Shown: positions 1 to 12,560, numbered from the stretch's first letter. The stretch: 64,000 nucleotides of DNA from Nemania diffusa (GCA_038501195.1 JBBPUQ010000005.1:1736001-1800000); one strand, 5' to 3'. Numbers and translations are program-made. Notes: generated by a model not told the origin, from the letters alone.

Positions 1-1414
1 CAACAAGAAATGTACTCGACGGATACCCAAGCACATATGGGTACATATATGCCGTAAACATTATCAACGCGATCGATACCGCAATAACGTCGAATTTGCT
101 CAGCGCCAATGCGAGCTGGTCCTTCAACAGCTTGAGTTTATTCATAATTGGAGCGAGGAGAACAAGAAGAAGGGAGACCCTCTGGTCCTGAAGGGCTGGA
201 CCCTAACAGTACGCAAGCGTGAGCAAGAGCGTATCGATAATGAGCGGATTGACAAAGAACGTAATGAGAAAAAAGCCGGCAAGGCAGACAGGCCCAAGAA
301 AAGGTTGTTCAGTGAGACTAACATGGGCGACAAGGGCGGCAATGACGGCACTCAAAGTTCTGTTCCCCATTGGTTATTATTGAAATGCAGGGAGGGATAC
401 AGCACAGATGAAATGCTAGACATGGTGATCTCCCTGAAAGAGTATATGCTGAGGCAGAAACGGTCACAGTTTCCCGACATAGAGATCCTTGCCGATTTAC
501 CTGTCACCGAGGAGGATGAGGTGGCGAAACCTACGCCTGGCAAGCGGCCTATACGAAACCACAAGCGATCCAAGACTCTCCATGTCGATACTCGAACCGG
601 GCCCCATGCACCTATAGTGTTGCAGCATAATAATATGCTATACTGGAATTATGGAAACTCTCCTGGGTTTCCTGTCACCGTTGAACGCCAAAGAGTGATT
701 AATGAGGCACCACCGTATTATCGCCAATCTGAGGTCAGGTATAACGAGACGATCGCTCGTGGCTTTTCAAACATGGCTCCAGCTTTGCACCGCATGGACA
801 ACATTCCATATCACCCTAAAGTTCCTCACATCCAAGAGAATTATATGGAAGAGTCCTCCGATGGCAATGGGGTCTTTAAAGCTCAAGAGTATGGATATAA
901 TAGAGGACCACGGCCCGGGCCGGGACTACGACCGGAAAATACTCGAATGTTGACAACGCCCGGGGCGAGCTCCTTAGGCCCTAATAGTCGCCTCCCGCAC
1001 GTTAGGTCGGTCTCTGCGTTTACATTACCAACCCCCCAGTTTACTTTCCGGGTGGATGAATCACCACCTCAACCCAATTTCAGACAAACCTATCCGGAGT
1101 GTAATAACTACCCGCCATTATCTACAAATAACCATTCTGCCATACCTTCGCAGGGCTCTCTTGCTCCGCCGACTGAGCCCGATTGCTGGCCGAACTATAG
1201 CTACAATGCCAGCGAGAGACCAAGACACATGCGGCACCAGAGCACTCCGAACCCGGCCTTTTCATATAGCCCGCAATACGGAACCGGCAATTCGCAAGAC
1301 CAAGGTCACCCAGGAATCATTAGCTACCTTCATCACACACCAAGGTCTAATATTCCAATGTACGATATTCTGCACCCCGGGAACCCGAACCTCCCTAATA
1401 GCAAGCAATGCTAG
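1..1414 (+). CDS. 3' part of conserved fungal protein (ORP1-like family), truncated at window edge
   Basis: The frame is open from base 2 to the TAG at 1412-1414 (about 470 residues visible), so the start and any upstream exons lie outside the window. The first 60 or so residues hold a Cys/Arg/His-rich block (CTRRIPKHIW, then CRKHYQRDRYRN) followed by a KR-rich helix. From about residue 115 comes a second conserved block (VPHWLLLKCREGY ... FPDIEIL). I recall this two-block arrangement from fungal proteins labelled 'ORP1-like'; the function is not established, and the basic first block suggests nucleic-acid or nuclear interaction (inference). The C-terminal 250 residues are Pro/Asn/Tyr-rich, low in conserved structure and probably disordered. 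No internal stop or intron was seen. An ATG at 323 exists but is not the real start, because the conserved block lies upstream of it. Confidence 0.65.
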   Translation, partial: NKKCTRRIPKHIWVHICRKHYQRDRYRNNVEFAQRQCELVLQQLEFIHNWSEENKKKGDPLVLKGWTLTVRKREQERIDNERIDKERNEKKAGKADRPKKRLFSETNMGDKGGNDGTQSSVPHWLLLKCREGYSTDEMLDMVISLKEYMLRQKRSQFPDIEILADLPVTEEDEVAKPTPGKRPIRNHKRSKTLHVDTRTGPHAPIVLQHNNMLYWNYGNSPGFPVTVERQRVINEAPPYYRQSEVRYNETIARGFSNMAPALHRMDNIPYHPKVPHIQENYMEESSDGNGVFKAQEYGYNRGPRPGPGLRPENTRMLTTPGASSLGPNSRLPHVRSVSAFTLPTPQFTFRVDESPPQPNFRQTYPECNNYPPLSTNNHSAIPSQGSLAPPTEPDCWPNYSYNASERPRHMRHQSTPNPAFSYSPQYGTGNSQDQGHPGIISYLHHTPRSNIPMYDILHPGNPNLPNSKQC

Positions 1415-3070
1415 ATGTGCATATGCTACCTTTCGAGAAGCGCATTCATAGCTTGAGGTTTACGCTATTCTATTTCTCTTATCCTATTCTTACTGGTTTT
1501 TCGTCTGTTAATAACCTGTACCACCTACATTTCTATTCTATTGTGGCGTTTATTATCTGTATCGTTACTTTCCCTCCAATTTCTTCCCTTTACTAGATAG
1601 ATAAACAACCCTCTTTCATTCCGGAGTAAGGTTTGGAAATCGAGACGATACCAACATAGATGGCCAGGAGTTTCGGACAAAGGTCATCGTGGGCCGGGGC
1701 GTAGCGAAAGAGATACCCAGTTCCGCTCCCTGGAGGTCCGGATGAACTGTACTAGAGGGCGTGAGGATTTCAAAACGAAGGCGCACGCGTCTTGGTCTAT
1801 GTATTAGTGGGATGGGCGGGTTAGAAATGGAGGCTTGGTTTCACGTGGAGTTCGGATCATTTATTTCTTAGGTGGATTTTTATCGTTTATTCATGACTAC
1901 ACTCACCACCCCGGCCATGTCCTTAACCACTACCTACTTGCACGGATTTGTCTCCTGATACGGATCTCTGTTCTTCGTAGAACTCAGAATAATGTGAAGC
2001 TAGAGCTGCAGGACTGCGTCTCGCGTGCAGTGCGCTGTTCGTGAGTTAGTATAAGATCCTAGGGAATATGATTGGATTGGTTTTTACTCTCTTGTGTGCC
2101 TCACCCGAATTCGACATCGAAACTAGCTAATTGGTGCGATGTATGCGTAACTTAAACTAGTAAGCGCGCAGACTACTCTTGGAAGACCTAGCCATAGAGA
2201 AACACTTTGTACAAGTTTTCATCAAGTCAAAGAACGATCCGATCTTGGTATAAAGGATCTAGTAGATCGATTATTCTGTTTTTAAGAATTTTTCTTGATG
2301 GTAACATCTTCAAACCCTATTGGGGTAGTAATATCGGTGCTCCGGATATATACAGAACTTCAAGTCCTATTAGGGACCTTGGAATCAATTGCTATTTTCA
2401 TTGCGCCCTACACTATATTCTTTTCACCTTTTCTTCATTTCTATTAGTAGCAAAACTAAAGACTTTAGATGCATTAGTGACTAGTTCGTTATTATTACTA
2501 GGCGTAATGATCTTTAGAAGCTCGTCTTGAAATTTGTAAGAAACAGTACAAGTCATAAGTCCGGATGAAGGCTGTTGAGAACAACTCCTTTATATTACGG
2601 AAAGATTTAAACTAACGTTATAGGTTGAAGTTCTTATCGCATCTTTGCCGTCTGCATACTAGTTAGAAACTCACTATAGAGCAGCATTAGAATAAACCTA
2701 TTGTATATTTTTAGTGAGCATGAGCAGCACAGGGTCAGGCTTAATATTTACTGGTATAAGCCTTCGCGCCCTTGATAATTATGGTATAATTATTCATTTA
2801 CGTATATTCCAATTAAAAATATTGCTCGAAGTTCAGTTGTATCACTTGTTGACAGTGAATTCATTGTTAGCTATATGACCCGATCTGAATCATCTACGAA
2901 TGTCTAATACGGAAATCCTCTTACGCGATAATCTTGTTTGAGGCCTAAACATAATGCCTAAGGTCAAACAAACTTATTTGGTGCTACTATAAGAGAGGGA
3001 AAGACTGCAGATATAACCACCCTATAGTGTCTTGTAACTTTATCACCTAACACAAATATTAGCTTTAAGT
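1415..3070. other. Intergenic stretch without recognised gene
   Basis: About 1.65 kb of mixed composition after the ORP1-like stop. Short open frames (up to 107 codons near 2207-2530) lack an ATG or any motif I recognise. The stretch becomes AT-richer from about 2.6 kb, towards the MITE candidate. Nothing else supportable. Confidence 0.6.
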
Positions 3071-3072
3071 TA

Positions 3073-3217
3073 TCCCTTTAGAGATTCCCTCGGCACCGCT
3101 ACATGAATAGTGGAATAGTTGGGATTCTCGCATAACTAAATCCTGCAAGATAGTCCAATGAAATCACAGTATTTGGCTCCTATTTATGTAGCGGTGCCGA
3201 GGGGCTCTCTAAAGGCA
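3073..3217. mobile_element. MITE candidate: 145-bp element with long terminal inverted repeats and TA flanks
   Basis: Bases 3072-3109 and 3181-3218 are inverted repeats of 38 bases with 34 matches; the shared core reads CCCTCGGCACCGCTACA on the left and its complement on the right. The dinucleotide TA stands just outside both ends (3071-3072 and 3218-3219), as in target duplications of Tc1/mariner-type elements. The internal 70 bp has no coding capacity. I saw no second copy in the window, so repetition is untested. It abuts the HET-domain relic that begins just downstream. Confidence 0.65.
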
Positions 3218-3221
3218 TAGA

Positions 3222-3512
3222 TCAGAGAGATCGGATCATGTCGAGCATACGAAAACCACGAGGGACAGACTAGAGCAAGATATAGCAGGCAACCCGATAA
3301 AAAATCAGCCACTCCCGTTTCAAGATGTGATTCAACTTATCAGGAAGCTGAGTTACTGGCGTGTCTGGATCGACTCGCTCTGCATAGCTAAATACTCGGG
3401 CGATAACTCGCTTGCCGAATGGCCCCGCAGGGACAACATCTATCGACACATCGACTTAACACTGGCGGATGTCGACGCGACTAGAGCCAAGCCGGGGTGC
3501 TTCTCAAACTGA
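3222..3512 (+). pseudogene. HET-domain protein fragment (heterokaryon incompatibility), broken
   Basis: An open frame ending at TGA 3510-3512 reads through the hallmark block of fungal HET domains: LPFQDVIQLIRKL, then VWIDSLCI, an acidic/Trp spacer and IYRHIDLTLADVDA ending in CFSN. This corresponds to the family's 'LPkTFqDAv..RkLGyryLWIDSLCI..D......m..IYr.A.lTiaA..a....G.FS' region. No ATG-led N-terminus is attached (the MITE lies immediately upstream), and a stop follows directly. Downstream, around 3790-3850, a plus-strand stretch reading KLIAVTGVF resembles the late part of HET proteins, but the RAW..QERLLSPR block between them is missing. HET proteins trigger death of fused incompatible cells; this copy is almost certainly a relic. 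Confidence 0.7.
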
Positions 3513-3779
3513 GACGGGCTAAACCTCTAGCCGCGCCACAATTTTGACTGCTAGTGATACCAGAAATAGTTCGCTGTCATTGAACAAGCAGGGAACTTCT
3601 ATGTCAACCCGAAAGATCTACTCTACTGAGTTATATAGACCGGGCCAAGAGCCATTCTATAGTTATAACTTCTTTGGGGTTATTACCATGACAGGCAGTG
3701 CCCGGAGGTCCGTTCGACTTCAATAATCCGCAAACAGCCTGGTACTTGCTCATCTAAGATTATTCATAGAGAGATCTAA

Positions 3780-4262
3780 CTAAGGGCACAAACAAACTCA
3801 TCGCTGTGACCGGCGTCTTTAAGAGTATCGAGCTGGAATCTGAGGGAGGCGCCGTCTGTCACGGCGCGTGAGAGGGAGTACACCTGGCGCGATCTGATGT
3901 GCTTCGTGATGTAGCACATAAAGCTGGTAAAGGCTTTCCAGGGGAACACACCGCGTTTTGGGGGTCCGAGCCGCCGGTTGGATTCTTCGATTGCTCCGAA
4001 CTGGTCTGGGCCTCCGTGCAGGCTGCGTGCAAGGTATGATATGGAGAGGCTTATAGATAGTGTTACGGTCCTAACCGTGAGCCTATAAGTAGCTGCATAC
4101 GGTCGAGGCTTCCCAACCTTGACAACGTTCTACTTTTGCATTCTGCAAGAGTGGTGTTGTGGTATAGCGTTGCAGTTCTGTTCCGTGACAGATAGCGAAG
4201 CGATCTGGGGCGGCGAGAGCGGGATCAAGCACCTCGTCGACGAAGAGATCGGGTATTGAGTC
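3780..4262 (-). pseudogene. Unrecognised minus-strand coding fragment next to the AT-rich block
   Basis: On the minus strand two stretches read like protein: about 4260-4110 (PDLFVDEVLDPALAAPDRF, then ICHGTELQRYTTTPLLQN) and about 4030-3780 (FGAIEESNRRLGPPKRGVF, then WKAFTSFMCYITKHI and YSLSRAVTDGASLRFQLDTL), closing with a TAG near 3782. The stretch between them has a GT...AG-like interval but the phases do not join cleanly, and there is no start codon at the head. I do not recognise the family. The fragment is cut off where the repeat block starts (4381), so it may be the 3' remainder of a gene truncated by insertion. It overlaps the possible late HET stretch on the other strand; at most one of the two readings is right. 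Confidence 0.35.
4048..4090. repeat. Small inverted repeat (hairpin-like)
   Basis: GGCTTATAG...TACGGT pairs with ACCGTGAGCCTATAAG in nested fashion: inner arms ACGGT/ACCGT separated by CCTA, outer arms CTTATAG/CTATAAG. It has no obvious role and lies inside the possible intron of the minus-strand coding fragment. Confidence 0.4.
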
Positions 4263-4380
4263 AGCGCTTACCGCAAGTAAAATCAGTCAAATAATAGCCT
4301 CTTGACTTGTTTTACGTGCTTTGATCGCAAAAAAACGCTTGTTTGACTGACTTGCCTGTTTTTATTGCTTGATTTGATTA

Positions 4381-4779
4381 TCTACAGCATATCACAGGGC
4401 ACACCGGTTGCAATATAGTTGATAGTACTGGTATTAGAAGAAGCGTAAGCCTAAATAGGCTTGCTTTTGAAGCGAGGCCGATGCTAGCCTATAGCCGCTA
4501 AATTATAGTTAATCTAAAGCTAAAAAAAAATGTACTGCAAATATTAAATTTGCAATAATATAGTTTCGAAAATAAACTTATAAATATTTTATTAGTTAGC
4601 TATATAAATCAAACAAATAAAAAAAAAATAAAACAAAATAAAAAAAACAATATAAATAATAATAAATAAAAAAATAAATAAAATAAATTTATAATATATT
4701 TAAATTAAATATATTTAATAATATTATATTATAAAAAAAAAGTTATATAATAAATTTTTAAACTTTATAAAACTATTTA
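4381..4779 (+). repeat. 399-bp repeat, RIP-mutated copy 1
   Basis: It aligns without visible gaps over 399 bases to the clean copy at 42798-43196. The first 120 bases are only lightly changed (for example GTATTGGGGGGAGCGTGAG became GTATTAGAAGAAGCGTAAG); the rest is nearly saturated. All differences I checked are transitions. The next copy starts at 4780 with no spacer. Confidence 0.9.
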
Positions 4780-4987
4780 TTTATAATATATTATAAAATA
4801 TATTAATTATAATATAATTAATAATATTAATATTAAAAAAAATATAAGCTTAAATAAATTTGTTTTTAAAATAAAACTAATATTAATTTATAACTACTAA
4901 ATTATAATTAATTTAAAATTAAAAAAAAATATATTACAAATATTAAATTTATAATAATATAATTTTAAAAATAAATTTATAAATATT
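4780..4987 (+). repeat. 399-bp repeat, copy 2, left part (fully RIP-mutated)
   Basis: It starts at TTTATAATATATTATAAAAT, which is TCTACAGCACATCACAGGGC of the clean copy with every C and G lost, and follows that copy to about its base 208, where similarity stops. The matching 3' end of the unit is found 33.4 kb away at 38430-38532. Confidence 0.75.
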
Positions 4988-5533
4988 TATATTTATATTT
5001 AAATAATATTATTTAATTAATTAAAATTAGTTATTAAATCAATTTTATTTTTTATAAGTTAATTTAAAAAGTAAATTTTATTTTTTATTAAAAAATACTA
5101 TAATTTAATAAAAATAAGTTCATATTAAAGCTTTTGTAAATATATAAAAAAAAGCTTTAAATTTTTAAATTTTTTTTTTTTTTTTATATAATAACTTTTT
5201 ATATAAGTTATATATAATATATATATAAATTAAATTTAAATTATTAATTAAATATAGCAGCTTTTTTTTATAAATTAATATTTATTTATATATATTATTA
5301 TTAATATATTAAAACAAATTATTTTTTTTTAAAAAAAAGCTAATTAATTTTTGTTTAGTTTTTTTATATAATAAAAATAAAACAATAATATAATAAATTT
5401 ATATTAAATTTAATATTAATAATTTTTTATAAACTAAAATATTTTTATTATAATAAAAATATTTATTTGTTATATTTATTATTTTTATTATATTATTAAA
5501 ATAAATTGCTATAAAAATAAATCGAATTTATTA
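4988..5533. other. Saturated AT-rich remnant, unresolved
   Basis: About 545 bp between the interrupted 399-bp unit and the left LTR of element A. It is nearly pure A/T; no motif or repeat partner could be assigned by eye. It may be part of the element into which A inserted. Confidence 0.5.
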
Positions 5534-5671
5534 TGTTATATAAAGTTTATAAAAAAAACAAAGTTTTAAATAAATAAAGCTATATTATATAAAAAATCTA
5601 TAAATGAAAAAAAAAGAAAAAAAGTTAAAAATTTTTCTGTAAAAAAATTATTTATATATATATATATTATA
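5534..5671. repeat. Element A left LTR, first half
   Basis: It matches 18752-18875 (TTATATAAAG.TTATAAAAAAAACAAAG.TTTAAATAAATAAAGC, then the TATATA run). It breaks at the TATATA tract where element B begins; the second half resumes at 12453. Confidence 0.85.
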
Positions 5672-5922
5672 TGTTAATATTTGCAAAAAACAGGGCTATT
5701 AATTAAATAATTTAATTGTATACGAAAATTTAAATATAAAGAAAAAAAAAAGAAATAGAAAATTTAGCTAGTATAAAATAATAAAAATAAATAGTATATA
5801 AATTATTTAAAGCAGTAAACTTTAGTAATAAATAAATTTTATAAAAAAAGAAAAAGAAATAAAAAGATTATAATATATAGTTAAAATAACTATATAGTTT
5901 ATATTAGCTACTATATTGTAAC
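5672..5922. repeat. Element B left LTR
   Basis: 251 bp, paired with 12200-12450 with the same length. It shares long words such as GAAAATTTAGCTAGTATAAA and ACTATATAGTTT/ACTGTATAGCTT; differences are transitions. Confidence 0.85.
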
Positions 5923-8900
5923 TATTTTTTTTAAAAAAAAAAAATAAGCTTTTATATAAATAATAATTAAATTAAATACTTTTTAATAAAAAAAAAGATT
6001 ATTTTAAATATTTATTTATAAGCTTTGTTTTAAGCTTTTTATTTATTATATTATTTTATAAGTTTTTTTATATTTAGTTATTAAATAATAGTTTATTAAA
6101 ACTTATTTTATATAAGTTAAATTTTATATGTTTTTTTTTTTATATAGTTATTTAATGCTTTTTTTAATAGCTTTATTATTATTAAAATATAACTTTATAA
6201 ACTTATTTTTTATTTTTATTTTTAGTTATTTTTTTAAATATATTAAAAGTTTTATTATATTTAAATAGTTTTAATAAAATTAATATAAAAATAATATGTT
6301 ATTTTTAAAGTTTTTAATTAAGTACTATTTATTGTTAATATTTTAATTTTATTATATAATTTAATATTAAAGCTTTTTATAGTATAATTATAAAGTTTAA
6401 ATTTTTTTAATAATAAATTTTTTTTTTTTTTTTTAATTTAATTGATTTTTTAATAAAATTTTTCAATTTTTATTTAAACAAAAAATTATTAAAATATTTT
6501 TATAATTTATTTATATAATATTTATTAGTTGCTTTTTAAAAATTTAAAACTTTTAATATATATATATTTTTTTTATATGTTAAAATTTTAAAAAGTTATT
6601 AAGTTATTAAAAAGTTTAATTTATTAAAAAATTTATTTATAATTTATAACTATTGCTTTTTTAAAATAAATATATAGTTGTTTATATTAAAGTTGAGTTT
6701 TTTTTTTTTTTTGTTTGTTTAATAAATTATTTTTTTTTAAGCTTTTTATATATTTATTTTTGCAGTTGTAATATAATTTACTATAATTTAAGCTTTTTTT
6801 TATTTTTGTTTTTAAATATATTGTTTTTACATAATTATTTTTTTTAATTTTTTATTAATAGTTTAATAATTTTAATCAAAATAAAAAAATATAAAAAAGC
6901 TTATTTTTATTTTATAAAAAAATAACTCTGTTAATTTATATAGTATAAATATTTAAATATAATTTATAATAAAAATTTAATTTAATTAATTGTTTTAAAA
7001 ATAATTTATATAAAACTATAATTTTTAATTTAAATATTTGTTTATAATTTTTATTTAATTTATTATTTTATAATAATTTAATAATATAAAAATATAAATA
7101 ATTTTTATTAATTTGTTTAATTTATTTATAAAAACTAAAATAAATTAAAATTTTTTATTAATAGTTATAGTAATAAATATATTAAATATTTAAAAAGAAC
7201 TTTTATAGTATATTTTTATAACGTTTTTTATTGTTATTTTTGTTATATAAAATATTATTTATACTTTTTTATTTAATTGATTTATTATAATTAATATATT
7301 ATTATATTTTTTATAGTTTTTTAGTATTTGTTTAAAGTTTATAACTAAATGTTTTTATATTTAATTTAGTATTAATAGTAGTTATAGTTTTTTTAAAGTT
7401 TTATTTTTTAATATTTTAATAAATCGATATTTTAAATAGTTTAATATATAAATTTAGTAATTTTTAAATAGTTTAAACTATTAATATTATTTATATATTA
7501 GTTGTTTTGTTTGTTTTATATTTAAATAAGCTATAACTATATAGTTATAAATTTTAAAAATTAATTAAGTATATAAGTTTATATAATTAAATATAATTAA
7601 TTTTTTTTAATAAAAAGTAAATTTTTTTTTTAAAGTTTATAAATTGTTTAATTTTTTACTTTTTATTTTTTAACAATATATTTTTATAACAAAGTTAATA
7701 TAGTTTTATTTAAAAATATAATTAATAAATTAATAACTTATTAATTATTTCAAGTTTTTTTTTAAGTTGTTTTAAATAGTAACAGTAGTAATAGTTGCAC
7801 TATTTATTATTTATTTTAAGTATTTTTTATTAAAAAATATAAATATAATTAAATATTGTTATATATTTTTTTTGTTTTTTTAAATAATTAAATTTTTTTA
7901 TTTATAAAATAAAACATTTGTAATAATGTTTTTTTTATTTAAGCAATAAATAATTATAAAGTTATATTTTAAAAAAAATGTTGTTTAATTAATTTGTTTT
8001 AAATTAAAATATTATTTTTAATTAAAATATTTTAATGTTTTATAATTTGTAATAATAAAAAATAACTTTTTTTATTAATTATTTATTAGTTTTAATTTTT
8101 ATTTTTTTAATATTAGTATTACTATTAATAGTTTTTTATTATAAATATTATAGTTTAATTTTATATTATATAAAGTTTTAAAATAATAAGTTATTAAATG
8201 CTATTTTTTTTTATAAAATTAAAATATTACTTTTGTAACTATTTTATTAAAAGTATTAGTTTTTATTTTAGTAAATAAGCTATAGTTGTAATAGTTTAAA
8301 ATAAAAAATATAACTAAGCTTTTTTTTAAAAATTTAAAAACTTTTTTATATTAAAAAATTTATATAAAAAGAATTTTTTTTTTTGTTAATTAGTTTAGTA
8401 GTTTAGCTATTTTGTTATAGTTTTTTATAAATTTTTAATAAAAGTTATAAAAATTTAAAAAAAACTATATATTTTTAATAATAATAAAAAACTTTTATTT
8501 ATATATTATTTTAATTTTATTAAAATTTATTTATATTTTATTTATATTAATAATATAATTTAAAAACTTAGTTTTAATTATATAAAACTTCGATTTTTTT
8601 AAATCAGTTTATAAACTAGTATTTTTTAATTATTGTAATATTTTTTTTATATATTTTTTATATTTAATTAAATTGTTAAAATAAATAAAAATATTATTTA
8701 TATAAATATTATAAAAGTTATTTAAATAATTAAACAAAATATTATTTATATATTTTTAAAATATAAAAAGTTTATTAATAAGCTTAAAAAGTAATATTTT
8801 ATATTAATAAATTTTATAATAAATATAAAAAGTAATTAAGTTTTTTTTGTTTAAATTTATATAAATTTAATAAAATGTTTGTTTTATATTAATTTTTATA

Positions 8901-11900
8901 AAAATTTTTGTTTTAAAGATTTAAAACAATGTTTTTTTAATCAATAGTAATAAATAGTGATTTTTTTTTATAAAAATATTAAGCTTTTAATAATTGATAT
9001 AAAATTATAATTTATTATATAATTTATTTATAAATAAAATAAAAAATACAAATAAAATATTATTTAGTTTAATAAATCTTTTTTATAAATTATTTATTAA
9101 ATATTTTTTTATAACTTTTAGTTTATTTATAAATATTTTATATAAAAATAAATACTTTAAATTTTTTAATTTTTTATTGTTTATAAATTTAATATAATAG
9201 TTTATTTATAAATAATATAAAAATAAAATATTAAAATTTATTTTATTAAATATTTAAAATAAGTTATAATATTTATTAAAAATAACTTTAAAAACTTTTT
9301 ATTATAGCTTATTGTTTTTTTTTATAAAAAAGTTTTTAACTTTTTTATTAGCAATAATTTTATTAATTTTATAAATATTAATAATATAAACATTTTTAGT
9401 TAATTTATTTTGCTTTATTAAAAATTAAAAAGTTATAATATTTATATTAATTATATTAATATTTAATTGTTTTTTATATTATTTAATTTTATTTTTTTAT
9501 ATATAATATAAGTTTTAAATATTAATTTTTTATTTTTTTAATATATTAAAGTCGGTTTTTTTAATTAATATATATTGTTGCTTTTTTTTTTTTTAATAAG
9601 TTTTTTTTTATATAAAAAATAGCTTTTTTTTAAAAATACAATTTATTTTTTTTAAATTTTTTTTTTTAAAATTTTTTTGTTTTAATATTTATATAAAAGT
9701 TTTAAACTTTATATTATTAGCTTTAGCTGTTTTTTTTTAAAACTTGCATTTTTTTTCGTTTTTTTTTAAATTTATGTTTTTTTATGTTATATTTTAGTTA
9801 TAGCTAAAATATTATAATTATATATTAGTTTAATTTATATTAATAGTATATTTTATATTATAGTTAGCAAATAAAATAAATAAAAATAAAAACTAATTTT
9901 TTTAATAGTTAAAAAAAATATTATATTTTTAAAACTATAATTTTTTTAAAATAAAGTTATTTTATATATTAATAATATATAAAAATGTTTTTTAAAATAT
10001 ATGTTTTTTTATTTTTATAGTAATTTTAAAATTTTAATTAATTTTTTATTTGTTTTATTTATTATATTTTATTATATTTTAAAATATAAATTAAATTAAA
10101 AATAAATTTAAATATTTTATAATTTATTTAATAAAAGTAATATTTATATATATATATATATTTGTTTTTATATTTTTAAAAATATTTTTAGTAATTAATA
10201 ATAATTTATTATAGCTTATAATATAAATATATAAAAAAAGTTTTTTTTTTAAATATTTATTTATAATGTTTAGTTTATTAATAAATTTTAAAAACACTTT
10301 TTTTAAAAAAGAAGTTATTTTTTTTAAAGTTAATTTTTTATTTATATAATATTTTATTTAAACAAATTATTTTTTTTAGTTTTTTGTTTATTTAAATTAT
10401 TAAAAAAACGTCGATTTATAATAATGTTAAAATAAGCTTTTTTATTAATACTGTTTTTTTTTTTAAAATATTTGTAAAATTAATACTTAGTTTATTTATA
10501 ATTAAAACATTTTTTTTTTATTAATAGTTTATATATATTTTTTTTTTTTTGTATTTATATTTAAAATATAAACTGTTTGTTTAAATAGTTATTATTACAA
10601 AGTTTTTTATTTATATTTATAATCGAAATTTTATTTTAAAATATAGCTGCTGCTTTTTTATTTTTATATAAAGTGTTATATTTTTTATTTTTTGTACTAA
10701 AAATATATATAATTTATATATAGTATTAAATATAAAACTCGAATATTTTGTTTAATTTTAAATATTTAAATATAGTATTAGCAGTTATATAAACATTAAA
10801 ACAGTTTTTAAAGCTGTTTTTTTATTAATTTTTTATTAGCTTAGTTTTATTTATAAAATAAACAAAATTATTTTTAAATTTAACAAATTTATTAAAAAAA
10901 TATTTAATAGAACTATTTTTTATATATAAAGTTTTAAATTTTGTTTTAAATTTATTAAAAGTGTTAATATTATAATAATATTTATATAAATATATAAATA
11001 ATATATATAATAAAGTTAAAGTTTCGAAATATATATTATTTAAATAAAACTATAAATATTTAGCTTCTTTTTTATTTAAATAAAACTTAATATTTATTAT
11101 TTTAGCAATATTATTAACAAATTAGTTTTTATTAATTATTAAACAATTTTTTATATTATAATATTATATTTTAAATTTTATATTATTTTTATTAAAGTTA
11201 TTATAAAAAATAAAAACTGAAATTTTAACTAATTTATAAGTTTTTTTTTTAGTTTAATTTAATAATATATTAGTTTTGTAACTTTTAGCTAATAAATTTA
11301 CTATTTACAAATTAATTTTGTTAATTTAGTTTTAAAACTAAAACTTTTTTAACTTTAAATTTATTAATTTAATAAAAAAGCAATTTAATATAGCTTAATT
11401 ATTAAATATAAAATAATTAAAGTTTATAATTAATGCTTTTATTTTTAATTAGTTAATAATTATTAAAGCTTATTTTTTATTAATAAAAAAATTATATTAT
11501 TTAATTAAATTATTAAATTAATTTTTATTTTTTTATAAAAGTTTATAAAAGTTATTTATTTATTAATATATAGCAAAAAATATAAATAAGTAAAATTTAA
11601 ATTTAATTTATAAAGCTTTAAGTTTTTTAAATAATTGTTTAAAGTTAATATAATTTATTAATTTATTAAAATAAAAAATAGCTATTTAAACTTTATTAAT
11701 AATATTATAATAAAAAAACATAAAATTGTTATTTTTTATATATATATTAACAAAATTAATAATTAACTTTTGTTAATTTTTTTTAAGTTTATTTATAAAG
11801 TTTATATATTATTTATTTATAAAGCTAAATTTTTTATATTATTTATAAAATTTATTAATTATTTTATTAAAAGCTTTATATAAGTTTTTTTTTTTATTAT

Positions 11901-12199
11901 TTTTTATAATATAAGTTTAAATTTTTATACTTTAAAAATTAAAGTTAATTAATAAATTGTAACAAATTTTATTTTAAAAAGTTTTATTAAATTTAAAAAA
12001 TAACTTTTTTAAATTATTTAGTTCAAAGTAAACTTTTTTGTAAATTTAAAACTTATTATTTATATTTTTTATTATAATATTGTTATATTAATGTTTTATT
12101 TTATAAATTTATAGCTTTTTGTTTTTTTTTTTTTTTAAAGTAAAAATATATTTAAAAACAGTTTTTATATTTTATATAAATAATACTTAAATTGTTATA

Positions 12200-12450
12200 T
12201 GTTAATATTTGTAAAAAACAAAACTATTGATTAAATAATTTAATTGTATATAAAAATTTAAATATAAAAAAAAAAAAAAAAAACAGAAAATTTAGCTAGT
12301 ATAAAGTAATAAAAATAAGTAGTATATAAGCTGCTTAAAGCAGTAAATTTTAGCAATAAGTAAATTTTGCAAAAAAAAAAAAAAGAGCAAAAAAATTGCA
12401 GTATGTAGCTAAAGTGACTGTATAGCTTGCACTAGCTACTATACTGTAAC
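12200..12450. repeat. Element B right LTR
   Basis: 251 bp, paired with 5672-5922. It keeps more G/C in its second half (GCAGTATGTAGC.AAAGTGACTG, GCTTGCACTAGCTACTATACTG) than the left copy. Confidence 0.85.
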
Positions 12451-12452
12451 TA

Positions 12453-12560
12453 TATATATAAAGTAATTTAAAACAGTAATAAATAAAATTATTTATTTAG
12501 CTATATAATAAAACTGTTTAATTTATTTAAATAATTAAACTAATATTAATTAATTTGTAA
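12453..12560. repeat. Element A left LTR, second half
   Basis: It matches 18876-18986 (AACAGTAATAAATAAAATTATTTATTTAGC here, AGCAGCAATAAATAAAGTT there). It directly follows the right LTR of element B, proving that B landed inside A's LTR. Confidence 0.85.

Larger units (their letters stand above)
5672..12450 (-). mobile_element. Element B: RIP-destroyed Ty3/gypsy LTR retrotransposon nested in element A
   Basis: LTRs of 251 bp lie at 5672-5922 and 12200-12450; both start TGTTAATATTTG and end ...CTGTAAC or its RIP form. The element is 6.8 kb. On the minus strand at about 8678-8704 the frame reads YINNIFIYF followed by NNL, which is the gypsy reverse-transcriptase box YIDDILIYS..L with Asp-to-Asn (G-to-A) and Ser-to-Phe (C-to-T) changes. 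Sequence around the box resembles that of element A at 15090-15400, so A and B are related. The plus-strand T-run after the left LTR fits a minus-strand polypurine tract. No frame is intact. Confidence 0.85.

Noticed and set aside
4284..4354. TCAGTCAAA ... TTTGACTGA inverted repeat
   Set aside because: Short arms with a long spacer and no flanking duplication; not enough for a transposon call.
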